This document shows positions 19,255-27,455 of a stretch of 64,000 bases of DNA, piece after piece. The notes below the pieces were generated by a model. The model searched no databases, was not told the DNA's origin, and saw only the letters and a list, made by a program, of their open reading frames with translations. Made by a program: the position numbers and the translations under genes. The stretch spans positions 62,001 to 126,000 of the forward strand of contig CAKZLE010000004.1 of assembly GCA_937125225.1 (NCBI GenBank). The letters run 5' to 3'. The stretch comes from an uncultured Spirochaetia bacterium. GTDB taxonomy: Bacteria > Spirochaetota > Spirochaetia > CAKZLE01. The first letter of the stretch is position 1. Every line of letters begins with the position of its first letter.

Positions 19255-20034
19255 ATGACAAAGACGATCCTGTATTTTAGTCCCACTGGTAATGTACGAT
19301 ATGTAGCACAATCACTTGCAGATGCACTTCATATGGGAAAAGATGTCCCCATTGCCATTGAAAAGACACCATATGAGAAACTCGGAGGTAATGAACATCT
19401 TATCATCCTATTCTCCATTCATGGGTTCAACCCTCCAAGAACCGTAAAACGATTCATCAAAGAGATGCCAGAAGGCCTTTGTGATTCTATCTCCCTGTTA
19501 GCTGTAGGTTGTGCAGAAGCCTGGGTGAATGAGGCTGTGAATACAGACCTGCGTAAGTTCTTGGAAAGTAAAGGGTATCAGATCCTTATCGATAGAGTTC
19601 TTGCTATGCCTTTGACTTTAGTTTCTGCCTTTTCCCTTGAGACGGGATCTGAGCTTATCGTAGCTATGAGAGAGAAGATCGATATTATCGCAGAGGAGAT
19701 CGAGAGTCTGACCGTGATGAAACCGAAGATCCGTAGAAGGTCAAAGCTGATCCATACGTTTGGAAAAGTCGAGGATCCGGCTTCACGGTTATTTGGATTG
19801 GAATTACATACGAGTGATGCCTGCATACACTGTGATCTCTGTATCAAAGAATGTCCTGAGAAGAATATCCACTATAATAGAAAAGAGAGACCGGTATTCG
19901 GCTTACGCTGTATCATGTGTCTGCGCTGTGTTTATAGCTGTCCAGTCAAGGCGATATCTCCAAGAATCGCTAAGTTCATCCCGATCAAAGGGGGCTATTC
20001 CCTGACAAGATATCTTCTAGCATCTCGAAGGTAA
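19255..20034 (+). CDS. EFR1-family flavodoxin-ferredoxin fusion
   Basis: 259 aa from ATG 19255, preferred over GTG 19216 because AGGGGAGAG precedes it and the protein then starts MTKTILYFSPTGN, the flavodoxin-like FMN-binding loop. The N-terminal flavodoxin-type domain (about 1-150) is followed by two 4Fe-4S clusters: CIHCDLCIKECPE and CIMCLRCVYSCPV. The family is annotated as EFRC/EFR1 ferredoxin and is thought to move electrons; the redox partner is not evident. It lies downstream of the LUD gene, past a 254-bp gap in which no other gene was found. Confidence 0.88.
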   Translation: MTKTILYFSPTGNVRYVAQSLADALHMGKDVPIAIEKTPYEKLGGNEHLIILFSIHGFNPPRTVKRFIKEMPEGLCDSISLLAVGCAEAWVNEAVNTDLRKFLESKGYQILIDRVLAMPLTLVSAFSLETGSELIVAMREKIDIIAEEIESLTVMKPKIRRRSKLIHTFGKVEDPASRLFGLELHTSDACIHCDLCIKECPEKNIHYNRKERPVFGLRCIMCLRCVYSCPVKAISPRIAKFIPIKGGYSLTRYLLASRR

Positions 20035-20394
20035 GACCTTTCAAACATCGAGTTTTCGAGATCTATGAAGCAAAACGATAGGTGTATCAAGTGTTTGAAA
20101 CTATAATATCGATAGCACCCTGCAATTATTAGAAAGTTGTAGTAAAGATGTAGTAGTAATCACGTATTTAGCCTTGAGTTATGTGGATATTCACCGTAAG
20201 ATGCCTGTATATTTGATACTATCGAATAGATTGGATGTAAATGCTTTGATGCTCATGAGGCTCCTCTGTTCTCCCCCCACGTGCTGCGGGATGAAAAATT
20301 GCTTCAAGACGATTCTGTTACCTGCGGGTAGCGGTCATGATCAGGGCATATGCTAGAACAATTGGTGTGTATGCACGGAACAAGGAGAAAATAG
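20035..20394. other. 360-bp intergenic region upstream of mtnA
   Basis: No credible gene. TTTCAAACA (20039-20047) and TGTTTGAAA (20092-20100) form a 9-bp inverted repeat around a 44-nt loop, just after the EFR1 stop, perhaps a loosely structured 3' end. The remainder was checked for a SAM-type riboswitch because of the methionine-salvage gene downstream; no convincing match was seen. AAGGAG sits before the mtnA start. Confidence 0.45.
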
Positions 20395-21456
20395 ATGAAT
20401 AATAGTAATAAGGACCTAGCGGTCTCAGTGATTTGGAAAGATGAGAGACTCTTCTTTCTCGATCAGACACTCCTGCCTAATGAGTTGGTTCAGGAAGAGC
20501 AGCTTACTGTAGAGCAGGTCTGGGATTCTATAAAGAGACTCAAGGTAAGAGGAGCACCTGCTATAGGTATTGCAGGTGCCTATGGGCTGATCGTTAGCAT
20601 CAGGGATGACGTGTCTCTGACGCCTCAGGAGTTACTAGTTGAGATCAAGAAGAATGCTGATTATCTCAATAGTTCAAGACCTACTGCGGTGAATCTCTCA
20701 TGGGCCTTGAAACGACTCACTGCTAAGGCTGAGGCACTGTTTGATAAAGGACTCTCAACCCGGAAGATTATTATAGGACTCACCGAAGAGGCTGTTTTGA
20801 TACATGAAGAGGATAAGATACTTTGCAGAAGGATCGGAGAGAATGGACTCCCTCTCATCAAAGAGGGTATGGGGATTCTCACTCATTGTAATGCAGGAGC
20901 ATTAGCGACATCGGAACTGGGAACCGCTACGGCCCCAATGTATCTTGCCCATGATAAAGGTATCTCCTTCAAAGTCTATGCTGATGAGACACGACCTCTT
21001 CTTCAGGGTGCGCGATTGACAAGTTGGGAGCTCCAACAGGCCGGTATCGATGTCACCCTCAACTGTGATGATATGGCTGCGAGTCTTATGGCTGAAGGTC
21101 TCATCGATATGGTCATCGTAGGTACTGATAGAGTCGCTGCCAATGGAGATGTGGCAAATAAGATCGGAACTATGGGTGTTGCGATCCTTGCCTCCTATTT
21201 CAATATACCGGTGTATGTTGCCTGTCCTTCATCGACTATCGACCTAGATACAGCTATTGGGGCTGATATCGAGATCGAAGAACGGGGTGAAGATGAGGTG
21301 ACTTTCTTCGGGATGAGAAGAACAGGACCTGAAGGGATCGCTGTCCGGAATCCTGCCTTCGATGTTACCCCAAATGAGATGGTAGCTGGACTCATCACAG
21401 AGAAAGGGATCATTAGAGCCCCATATGATGTGAATCTGAAGAAGATGTTCTCCTAG
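20395..21456 (+). CDS. mtnA: S-methyl-5-thioribose-1-phosphate isomerase
   Basis: 353 aa, the usual MtnA length. Motifs: KVRGAPAIGIAGAYGL, SRPTAVNLSWAL, the catalytic Cys in THCNAGALATSELGTA and the catalytic Asp in GTDRVAANGDVANKIGT; the C-terminal NPAFDVTP is also typical. The enzyme converts methylthioribose-1-phosphate to methylthioribulose-1-phosphate in methionine salvage. No other salvage gene (mtnK, mtnB and so on) is in the window. The next gene is a DeoR-type repressor 44 bp downstream, usually linked to sugar phosphate metabolism, so a role on another 5-modified pentose phosphate is possible. The two probably form an operon. Confidence 0.88.
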   Translation: MNNSNKDLAVSVIWKDERLFFLDQTLLPNELVQEEQLTVEQVWDSIKRLKVRGAPAIGIAGAYGLIVSIRDDVSLTPQELLVEIKKNADYLNSSRPTAVNLSWALKRLTAKAEALFDKGLSTRKIIIGLTEEAVLIHEEDKILCRRIGENGLPLIKEGMGILTHCNAGALATSELGTATAPMYLAHDKGISFKVYADETRPLLQGARLTSWELQQAGIDVTLNCDDMAASLMAEGLIDMVIVGTDRVAANGDVANKIGTMGVAILASYFNIPVYVACPSSTIDLDTAIGADIEIEERGEDEVTFFGMRRTGPEGIAVRNPAFDVTPNEMVAGLITEKGIIRAPYDVNLKKMFS

Positions 21457-21500
21457 TATCATACAGAGTTTAGACGATCAGGTGGGAAAGGAGTCATAAA

Positions 21501-22265
21501 GTGCTGGGTGTAGAACGACGACAATATATCTATAACCTCTTAGAAGATAAGGGTAATATTTCCGTAACAGAACTCAGCAGCCTCTGTGCGGTTGGTGAGG
21601 AGACGATCCGACGAGACCTGTCCCGTATGTCCTCTGAAGGACTCATCGAGAAGATCTATGGAGGCGCTGTCCTCCGAAATACCATGCATAGTGTACTCCC
21701 TGTACCTATGCGGAAGATCACAGCGGCTGAAGGGAAGAGAAAGATCGCGAAAACCTGTGCTAAGCTCATTGAAGATGGGGACACGATCTTTCTTGATGGA
21801 AGTACGACGTCCATGAAGATCGCCGCAGAACTGGTAAGGTTCAGACGTCTCGTGATCATTACCAATTCAGCAGAGATAGCCTGTATCTTTTCAGAGAACC
21901 CGCTGATAAAAGTGATCTGTATCGGTGGGACTATGCGGGCAAATACTCGGACCTTCGTAGGTCAGAGTACCGTCAATATGCTCCAGGACTACTTTGCTGA
22001 TAAAGTATTTCTCTGTTGTGATGGTATAGATATGAGGACGGGAATCACTGATGCGAATGAGCAGGAGGCTGAAGTGCGGAGAGCTATGATCGATCATGCA
22101 ACAATGATCATTCTCGCTGCAGATCAGAGTAAATTCGATAAGACCTCTTTCGTATCAATTGCAGAGATCCCGATTCTTGATAGGGTAGTAACAGATGTGA
22201 GACTCTCAGAAGGTTGGGAGAGGTATCTCTTTGATAATGAGGTCTCCTTTTCCTATGGTGAGTGA
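21501..22265 (+). CDS. DeoR/GlpR family transcriptional repressor
   Basis: 254 aa. The start is GTG 21501 with AAAGGAG placed 7 bp upstream. The N-terminal winged helix (residues 1-57) shows RRQYIYNLLEDKGNISVTEL and GEETIRRDLSRMSSEGLIEKIYGGAVL, a textbook DeoR signature. The C-terminal sensor domain carries the ribose-5-phosphate-isomerase-like elements FLDGSTTSMKIA and VITNSAEIA. DeoR proteins respond to sugar phosphates. It follows mtnA closely and may control that operon with a phosphorylated pentose as effector. Confidence 0.88.
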   Translation: MLGVERRQYIYNLLEDKGNISVTELSSLCAVGEETIRRDLSRMSSEGLIEKIYGGAVLRNTMHSVLPVPMRKITAAEGKRKIAKTCAKLIEDGDTIFLDGSTTSMKIAAELVRFRRLVIITNSAEIACIFSENPLIKVICIGGTMRANTRTFVGQSTVNMLQDYFADKVFLCCDGIDMRTGITDANEQEAEVRRAMIDHATMIILAADQSKFDKTSFVSIAEIPILDRVVTDVRLSEGWERYLFDNEVSFSYGE

Positions 22266-22287
22266 GCTATAGAAGCTTGCACCTCAC

Positions 22288-23022
22288 CTAGAACATCATC
22301 TCATGAGTCTCTCTTGTCCCATAGTCTTGTATCTCTTCGATCTGTAGACCTTGATTATTGATGGCTGTATTGACGATCTTCCTGTTGAAAGGATGAGTAT
22401 CCGCATGCTCAAGGAACTGTTCTACCGGCATCCATACCGCTTCAGATATCTCTCTAGGGTCTAAGGTGATATCTGAAGATAGAGGTTTGAGTCTGCATAC
22501 GAAGTAGATATCTGATTTGCCATACCGGTATCCATGCCAGTGCCTGAAACAGTTGAGGGAGATGAACTCTGTCTTGATCCCCGTCTCCTCAAAGACTTCA
22601 CGAACAACCCCTTTTGAGATATGTTCACCAGGATCAAGGGCTCCTCCCGGGAGCTTGTAATGCTTTCGGGTGTGGTATTTCTCCTGGATAGTCAATATCC
22701 GGTTCTGATCATCGATCACCACTCCACCTGCCCCGATATAGTGGGTTGCATAACCGGGGATAAAGGCGTCAGATCTTAGCCTTCGTACTAGCTGTAATCC
22801 TTCAGCATCTGCATGATGATAGAAGAAGCCGTTTTCTACCGTTATCCCAACGAGATTAGCCTGAACAGTAGGAAGTTGCAGCCAAGCAAGGTTAAACTCC
22901 TGTTCCCGAAGTTCTGAGAGGGTGGCTTTGATGAGGACCTCAAATTGGTCAGGTGTCATAGTATCTGATGGGGCATCTATGAGGGCTCCCCCATAGGGGT
23001 CTATCGTATATGTGAGTTTCAT
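22288..23022 (-). CDS. NUDIX hydrolase with NUDT6-type N-terminal domain
   Basis: 244 aa. The NUDIX box is complete: GGALDPGEHISKGV followed by VREVFEETGI (about residues 126-149), giving the metal-binding glutamates. The N-terminal 90 residues (AWLQLPTVQANLVGITVENG, then FFYHHAD) match the extra domain of NUDT6-like proteins. The enzyme should cleave a nucleoside diphosphate linked to another group; the substrate is unknown. It is convergent with the DeoR gene and has its own promoter region after the ABC exporter operon. Confidence 0.85.
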   Translation of the reverse strand: MKLTYTIDPYGGALIDAPSDTMTPDQFEVLIKATLSELREQEFNLAWLQLPTVQANLVGITVENGFFYHHADAEGLQLVRRLRSDAFIPGYATHYIGAGGVVIDDQNRILTIQEKYHTRKHYKLPGGALDPGEHISKGVVREVFEETGIKTEFISLNCFRHWHGYRYGKSDIYFVCRLKPLSSDITLDPREISEAVWMPVEQFLEHADTHPFNRKIVNTAINNQGLQIEEIQDYGTRETHEMMF

Positions 23023-23085
23023 GAGGACAGACTATAGGCTATCTGAGATTCCTTCAAGGTCATAGCCTCTTATTGTATTATCATA

Positions 23086-23469
23086 TTAAGCATCGTCACT
23101 CCCATAGAGCTCCTTTGATAGTGTGATGAATTCTTGGAAGGTGAGTCCCATATTCTTGTAATAGGAGATATCCTTCTCGATCTTTGCAGAGGCTAATCGT
23201 CTCTTCTTAGCGAGTAACTCTTCCTCTGATAAGGGGACGATGAAACACCCTCGTCCTACGACCGTATAGATAAGACCTTCCCGTTCTAGCTCCTCCCAGG
23301 CCTTCTTCACCGTGATGATACTGACCCTTAGCTCTTTAGCTACGGTCCTGATCGGAGGGAGACCATGGTCCCCAATCAGGTCTCCTTTAATGATCTGTGC
23401 ACTGATCTGATCGAAGAGCTGTTGGTATATCGGGGTGTCTGAACTATTGGCTATGATGATCTGTATCAT
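23086..23469 (-). CDS. GntR family regulator, YtrA subfamily
   Basis: 127 aa. A GntR winged helix (about 8-78: PIYQQLFDQISAQIIKGDL, then LPPIRTVAKELRVSIITVKK) is followed by only about 45 residues, the short C-terminus that defines the YtrA subfamily. These regulators control ABC exporters from the same operon. This gene is the last of three: its start overlaps the permease stop by four bases. A palindrome over the operon -10 box (24993-25007) is the likely autoregulatory site. In many operons of this kind the regulator is first; here it is last. Confidence 0.9.
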   Translation of the reverse strand: MIQIIIANSSDTPIYQQLFDQISAQIIKGDLIGDHGLPPIRTVAKELRVSIITVKKAWEELEREGLIYTVVGRGCFIVPLSEEELLAKKRRLASAKIEKDISYYKNMGLTFQEFITLSKELYGSDDA

Positions 23470-24110
23470 ACATCAACACTCTCAAAACGTCGGATTGATA
23501 ATATATAGGTCTCAAATATAGATAAGGTGAAGAGTCCCATACCAAGTATAAGAAGAAGTGCTTGGATCCCATTACCAGATTCTTCCATGAGGTATCTAAG
23601 ACTACTATTGAAGATGATAAGGAGTTCCATACCTAGACCCAAGAGGGTGGCAGCGGTGATTGAGATGATGAGGGGGACACCAAACGAGTAACCGGTCTTG
23701 AAGAACATCGGAAGCATGATCAGGTTGAAGACTCCATATATGACGAATACAAGTCCGAAGAAGGCCGGATTCAGATCTAATGCAAAGTTATTGGGGTTAT
23801 GATAAATCGCTCTATTTAGCAGAGCGAATATTGCTGCTAGGAGGATATGTAAGAGCTCTAATCCTACTACTGCTCCGATTCTTGCCTTCACGATATCGCT
23901 CTTACTGACTGGTAACATCGCAAGGAAGCTAAGGTCATTAAAGGCTTTGTACGAGCTGAAGAGATTGGGAATCGAGACAAAGCAGAAATAGAGGGGGACT
24001 AGGGTGAATATCCACTGTGGGATGAGCATCAGAGCCCCTATAAGGAATGGAAAAAGAAGAAAGAATGGGTGAATCGATAATTTGAACTCTTTATATAATA
24101 GATTAAGCAT
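23466..24110 (-). CDS. ABC-2 type exporter permease
   Basis: 214 aa from the ATG at 24110, which has AGGGGG 7 nt upstream; an upstream in-frame ATG at 24131 would lengthen the overlap with the ATPase gene to 29 bp. The protein is six hydrophobic helices with few charged residues and no conserved catalytic motif, as expected for an ABC-2 permease. It sits between the ATPase and the GntR gene, overlapping both by a few bases, so the three form a translationally coupled unit. The exported compound is unknown; antimicrobial peptides or envelope stress are common triggers in this family. Confidence 0.8.
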   Translation of the reverse strand: MLNLLYKEFKLSIHPFFLLFPFLIGALMLIPQWIFTLVPLYFCFVSIPNLFSSYKAFNDLSFLAMLPVSKSDIVKARIGAVVGLELLHILLAAIFALLNRAIYHNPNNFALDLNPAFFGLVFVIYGVFNLIMLPMFFKTGYSFGVPLIISITAATLLGLGMELLIIFNSSLRYLMEESGNGIQALLLILGMGLFTLSIFETYILSIRRFESVDV

Positions 24111-24966
24111 GAGTACGCCCCCTTTTAGCATAATAGATCATGATATCTTCGAGCGTGGGTCGTTCACTAGTATAATCACTTTCAATATCATGTGAATGAT
24201 CATTGGTCTTCATAAGTCCAGAGAAACCGAAATCGTTCTTCTTATAGGATATCATAAGCTCTTTTAGCTCATCAGTTAATTGTGGGAGAGTCCCTTTGAT
24301 AATAGCATATGAATCAATGAACTCATCCTTGGTCGTGCTAGTGATGATCTTTCCCTCATGAATATAGGTAATAAAATCTGCATACTTCTCAAGATCACTC
24401 GTGATATGGGTAGAGAAAAGTACACTTTTCTGCCCGTCCTCGACTAACTGTTGAAAGATCTCGAGCAGTTCATCTCTTGCGGCGGGGTCAAGACCGCTCG
24501 TGGGTTCATCGAGGATGAAGAGTCGTGCCTGATGGGATAGGGCTAGAGTCAGAGCGTATTTGGTCCTCATTCCGGTGGAGAGTTCGCAGAGCCTTTTCTC
24601 TTCATCGATATTGAATCGATCGCAGTAGGTGGCATATATCGTATCATCCCAGTGGGTATAGAATCGCTTGACTACTTCAGTGAGTGTCTTCACCCTCTTC
24701 TTCACATAGAAATCCATATCACCTAGCATTACCCCTATATCTTGTTTAAGTTCGAGTTCGTGTGACTTGAACTCCTTTCCCATGATCTCTATATATCCAG
24801 AATCGGCATGGACCATATTGAGGATTGACTTTAGGGTCGTCGTCTTTCCTGCCCCGTTCATTCCGATAAATCCCATGATATACCCCTTCTCAAGGGAAAA
24901 GGAGACATCCTCCAAGTGGAATGATGGATAGCTTTTATTGAGCTCCTGAACTTTTAATAATTCCAT
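24103..24966 (-). CDS. ABC exporter ATP-binding protein
   Basis: 287 aa from ATG 24966, preceded by AAGGAA; an in-frame start at 25002 would overlap the promoter -10 box and operator, so it is rejected. Walker A is GMNGAGKTTT, the signature motif is LSTGMRTK, Walker B is LFILDEPTSGLDPA and the switch His is in LFSTHITSD. It powers the neighbouring permease. First gene of the operon, transcribed from the TTGACA-17-TATATT promoter at 25001-25029. Confidence 0.92.
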   Translation of the reverse strand: MELLKVQELNKSYPSFHLEDVSFSLEKGYIMGFIGMNGAGKTTTLKSILNMVHADSGYIEIMGKEFKSHELELKQDIGVMLGDMDFYVKKRVKTLTEVVKRFYTHWDDTIYATYCDRFNIDEEKRLCELSTGMRTKYALTLALSHQARLFILDEPTSGLDPAARDELLEIFQQLVEDGQKSVLFSTHITSDLEKYADFITYIHEGKIITSTTKDEFIDSYAIIKGTLPQLTDELKELMISYKKNDFGFSGLMKTNDHSHDIESDYTSERPTLEDIMIYYAKRGRTHA

Positions 24967-24992
24967 ATTGAATTCCTTATTGTATCTATTGA

Positions 24993-25029
24993 GTATACAC
25001 AATATACAATAAGTTTATACACATGTCAA
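24993..25029 (-). promoter_or_regulatory. Sigma-70-like promoter with overlapping palindromic operator
   Basis: On the minus strand TTGACA (25024-25029) and TATATT (25001-25006) are 17 bp apart, nearly the sigma-70 consensus. The sequence GTATACACAATATAC (24993-25007) has perfect GTATA/TATAC arms around 5 bp and lies over the -10 box. It is the best candidate site for the YtrA-type GntR repressor encoded at the end of the same operon. Confidence 0.7.
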
Positions 25030-25177
25030 GAATTGTTAACTAAGAACATGAGATAGCGAATAAGAGCTATTTTCATTTAGTAACTCTATCATTATAATCC
25101 CTGAGTGCTACAATGGGATCGAGGATACATCTTGTCAAGATCATACAGTCTTTCACTGTATACTCAGGAGGTTCATG

Positions 25178-25930
25178 ATGACGTATGATAGTTATTCACT
25201 ATTCTATGATCAGGCTATGTCTGATTACCGATGGTGTGAGGATTTCCTACTTAAGATGATAGAGTCTAAGCTAAAGGCACATCATTCCGTACTTGAACTC
25301 GGATGTGGCACGGGAAGGATCCTTGAGCTCGTAAAAGATGAGTTCACCTGCAGCTCAGGAGTAGATATCAGCCCCGCAATGCTAAAGTTTGCGAAACAGA
25401 GACTTCCTGAAACAGACTTCTATGAACAGGATATGCGTTACTTTAAGATCGATAGGAGTTTCGACCTGATCCTCTGCCTATTCGATTCGATCAACCATCT
25501 GAACTCTTTTGACGGATGGGAGAGGACCTTCAGGTTGATTGCGAGCCATCTCGCCCCCGCAGGAGTCTGTATCTTCGATATGAACACCCCCCAACGGCTT
25601 GCTCGGCTCTCCCTCTTTCCTCCGATGATCGAGACCTTCGGTGAGGATGACCTTCTGATCCTTGATGTTCTCGAAGATGAAGAGAATCCAGATCATAGTG
25701 GCCTGTTCCACTTCAATATTACCATATTCAAACAGCTCGTCGATGATACCTATCAGAGATACTCTGAACGGATCCTCGAGTTCGCACCTACAGTAGAACA
25801 GGTGTTAGAGAGTCTCTTGAGTATCTTCTCTAAGGTGGAGATCTACGATGAGGATGAACAACTAGTTGGGGAGGATATATCCTTAGAAGAGGCAAGAGAG
25901 GGGCGGTTATTCTTTGTCTGTGAGCGATGA
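25178..25930 (+). CDS. Class I SAM-dependent methyltransferase
   Basis: 250 aa. AGGAGG (25166-25171) favours the second of two adjacent ATGs (25178 rather than 25175). Motif I, the SAM-binding loop, reads VLELGCGTGRIL near residue 40. The acidic residue after beta 2 is in SSGVDISPAML and motif IV follows as FDLILCLFDSINHL. The family is Methyltransf_25-like; the acceptor is not identifiable. It is a single gene with about 170 bp of upstream sequence, divergent from the ABC operon. Confidence 0.88.
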   Translation: MTYDSYSLFYDQAMSDYRWCEDFLLKMIESKLKAHHSVLELGCGTGRILELVKDEFTCSSGVDISPAMLKFAKQRLPETDFYEQDMRYFKIDRSFDLILCLFDSINHLNSFDGWERTFRLIASHLAPAGVCIFDMNTPQRLARLSLFPPMIETFGEDDLLILDVLEDEENPDHSGLFHFNITIFKQLVDDTYQRYSERILEFAPTVEQVLESLLSIFSKVEIYDEDEQLVGEDISLEEAREGRLFFVCER

Positions 25931-25956
25931 GACTCCTTAGTGGTTTCGCATGCGGG

Positions 25957-26793
25957 TCAGCCACCTATCCCGATCAAGGCTGCCCCGGTGATTGCGAGTA
26001 CCAATCCTCCGATCCTTAATGGAGTGAGTTTCTCTCCCAGGAAAAGACGCTGTAAGAGCACTGTTGGCGCAGGATAGAGGGCTGTTATCACGACAGCAGT
26101 GATCATCAGTCCGGAACGTGAAGCTAGAAGATAGAATATATTGGCTCCCATATCGAGAATCCCACCAGTAAAAGCATACCTTCGAGACCCCTTAACTAAT
26201 CGAATCGGTCTCTTTCTGAGGAGCAAAGTCATCAAGAATAGTGGTACGGTAACAGCTCTTGCAGCAACGAGGGGCCACATCCCTGAACTATCACCTGTTT
26301 GAGCGATGAGAATGAAAAAGCCACTGAAGCCGACTCCCGCGAGGAAGCCCATCTGAAAGGATCTTATCTGGTGGGCCGATCGTTCCCCTTTCTCCAAAGA
26401 GAGTAGGAGGATCGCAGGGATTGCCAGGGATACCCCGATCCAACTCAAGGGGGTAGGTTGTTCTCCTGTGACAACTCCGAAGAATACCGGTAGTATTGCA
26501 CCCGTGAGTGCTGCTACTGGAGATATGATAGAGGCTAGCCCACTTGCAAGACCATGATAGAGGAAGGCTACACCTATTGCACCTGATACACCTGCAGCTA
26601 TACCCCATAGGATGTCTTGTGTCACCACAGTTGCTTCTCCCAAAAGTGGAGTGGCAAAGAGTGCGATGAGGAGACCTATTGCCTGTGACCAGGCAACAAC
26701 GGTGACTGCTGAGTTCTTACGAGTAGCGAAGCCCCCATAAAAATCGGCGGCTCCATAGGTTAATGCTGAGAGTGATGCGAAAAGTACGACCAT
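25957..26793 (-). CDS. EamA/DMT family transporter
   Basis: 278 aa with ten hydrophobic helices in two repeats of five, each ending in an EamA-type pattern (PVAALTGAILPVFFG in the first half, LYPAPTVLLQRLFLGEKLT in the second). The second pattern is the conserved RLFLGE motif of drug/metabolite transporters. Members export amino acids, purines or drugs; the substrate cannot be read from the sequence. Single gene, convergent with the methyltransferase and divergent from the DUF1456 gene. Confidence 0.88.
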   Translation of the reverse strand: MVVLFASLSALTYGAADFYGGFATRKNSAVTVVAWSQAIGLLIALFATPLLGEATVVTQDILWGIAAGVSGAIGVAFLYHGLASGLASIISPVAALTGAILPVFFGVVTGEQPTPLSWIGVSLAIPAILLLSLEKGERSAHQIRSFQMGFLAGVGFSGFFILIAQTGDSSGMWPLVAARAVTVPLFLMTLLLRKRPIRLVKGSRRYAFTGGILDMGANIFYLLASRSGLMITAVVITALYPAPTVLLQRLFLGEKLTPLRIGGLVLAITGAALIGIGG

Positions 26794-26983
26794 AAGGTGA
26801 TTATAGGTTATTACTATTGACTTGGGGAAGTATCAAGAAGACTCCTGATCAACAGAGTTTCCAGTCTATCTTGTAGGATAACTTCCTATTCTTCAGTGAT
26901 CAGGTCTTACAATTATTGGAGAACACATGTATAAAGAGGTTACTGAAAGTGAGCAGCTAGAGAATGGTTGCGAGGGAGAGTAG

Positions 26984-27451
26984 ATGACTAATAATGATGT
27001 ATTGAGAAGGATCCGTTTCATCTTTGACTATAATGATGAGAAGATGATCGCTATTTTCTCCCTATCAGGGTATACCCTTACCCGAGAGATTCTTTGTGAT
27101 TGGTTGAAAAGGGAAGAGGAGAGCTCTTATAAGGAATGTACAGATTCTCAGCTTGCATCCTTTCTCAATGGTTTGATCATTGAGAAGAGAGGGAAGAAAG
27201 AGGGACCCCTACCTGTCCCAGATAGAGAGCTCAATAATAACAAGATCTTCATGAAACTCAAGATTGCCTTGAATCTGAAAGCAGAGGAGGTCCTTGAGAT
27301 CCTTACGCTAGCCAATCTAACGATAAGCAAACATGAACTGAGTGCCTTCTTTAGAAAACCCGGTCATAAGCACTACCGGGACTGTCAGGATCAGGTATTA
27401 CGACGATTCCTTAAAGGTGTACAGCTGAAGTTTCGTCCAATAGAGGAATAG
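26984..27451 (+). CDS. DUF1456 family protein (YehS-like)
   Basis: 155 aa with two copies of the DUF1456 repeat: [18 protein letters not shown]...LCDWLK and [18 protein letters not shown]...[13 protein letters not shown]. Each unit has the family features (N-D/K-V-L-R-x-IR, then an FLNGL or FLKGVQ ending). Function is unknown; the fold is small, helical and possibly nucleic-acid binding. It ends four bases before the SDR gene, so the two are co-transcribed. Confidence 0.85.
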   Translation: MTNNDVLRRIRFIFDYNDEKMIAIFSLSGYTLTREILCDWLKREEESSYKECTDSQLASFLNGLIIEKRGKKEGPLPVPDRELNNNKIFMKLKIALNLKAEEVLEILTLANLTISKHELSAFFRKPGHKHYRDCQDQVLRRFLKGVQLKFRPIEE

Positions 27452-27455
27452 ATCG

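Noticed and set aside
20035-20394. SAM-type riboswitch before mtnA
   Set aside because: No matching helix set or conserved core was found by eye; only a loose 9-bp inverted repeat is present.
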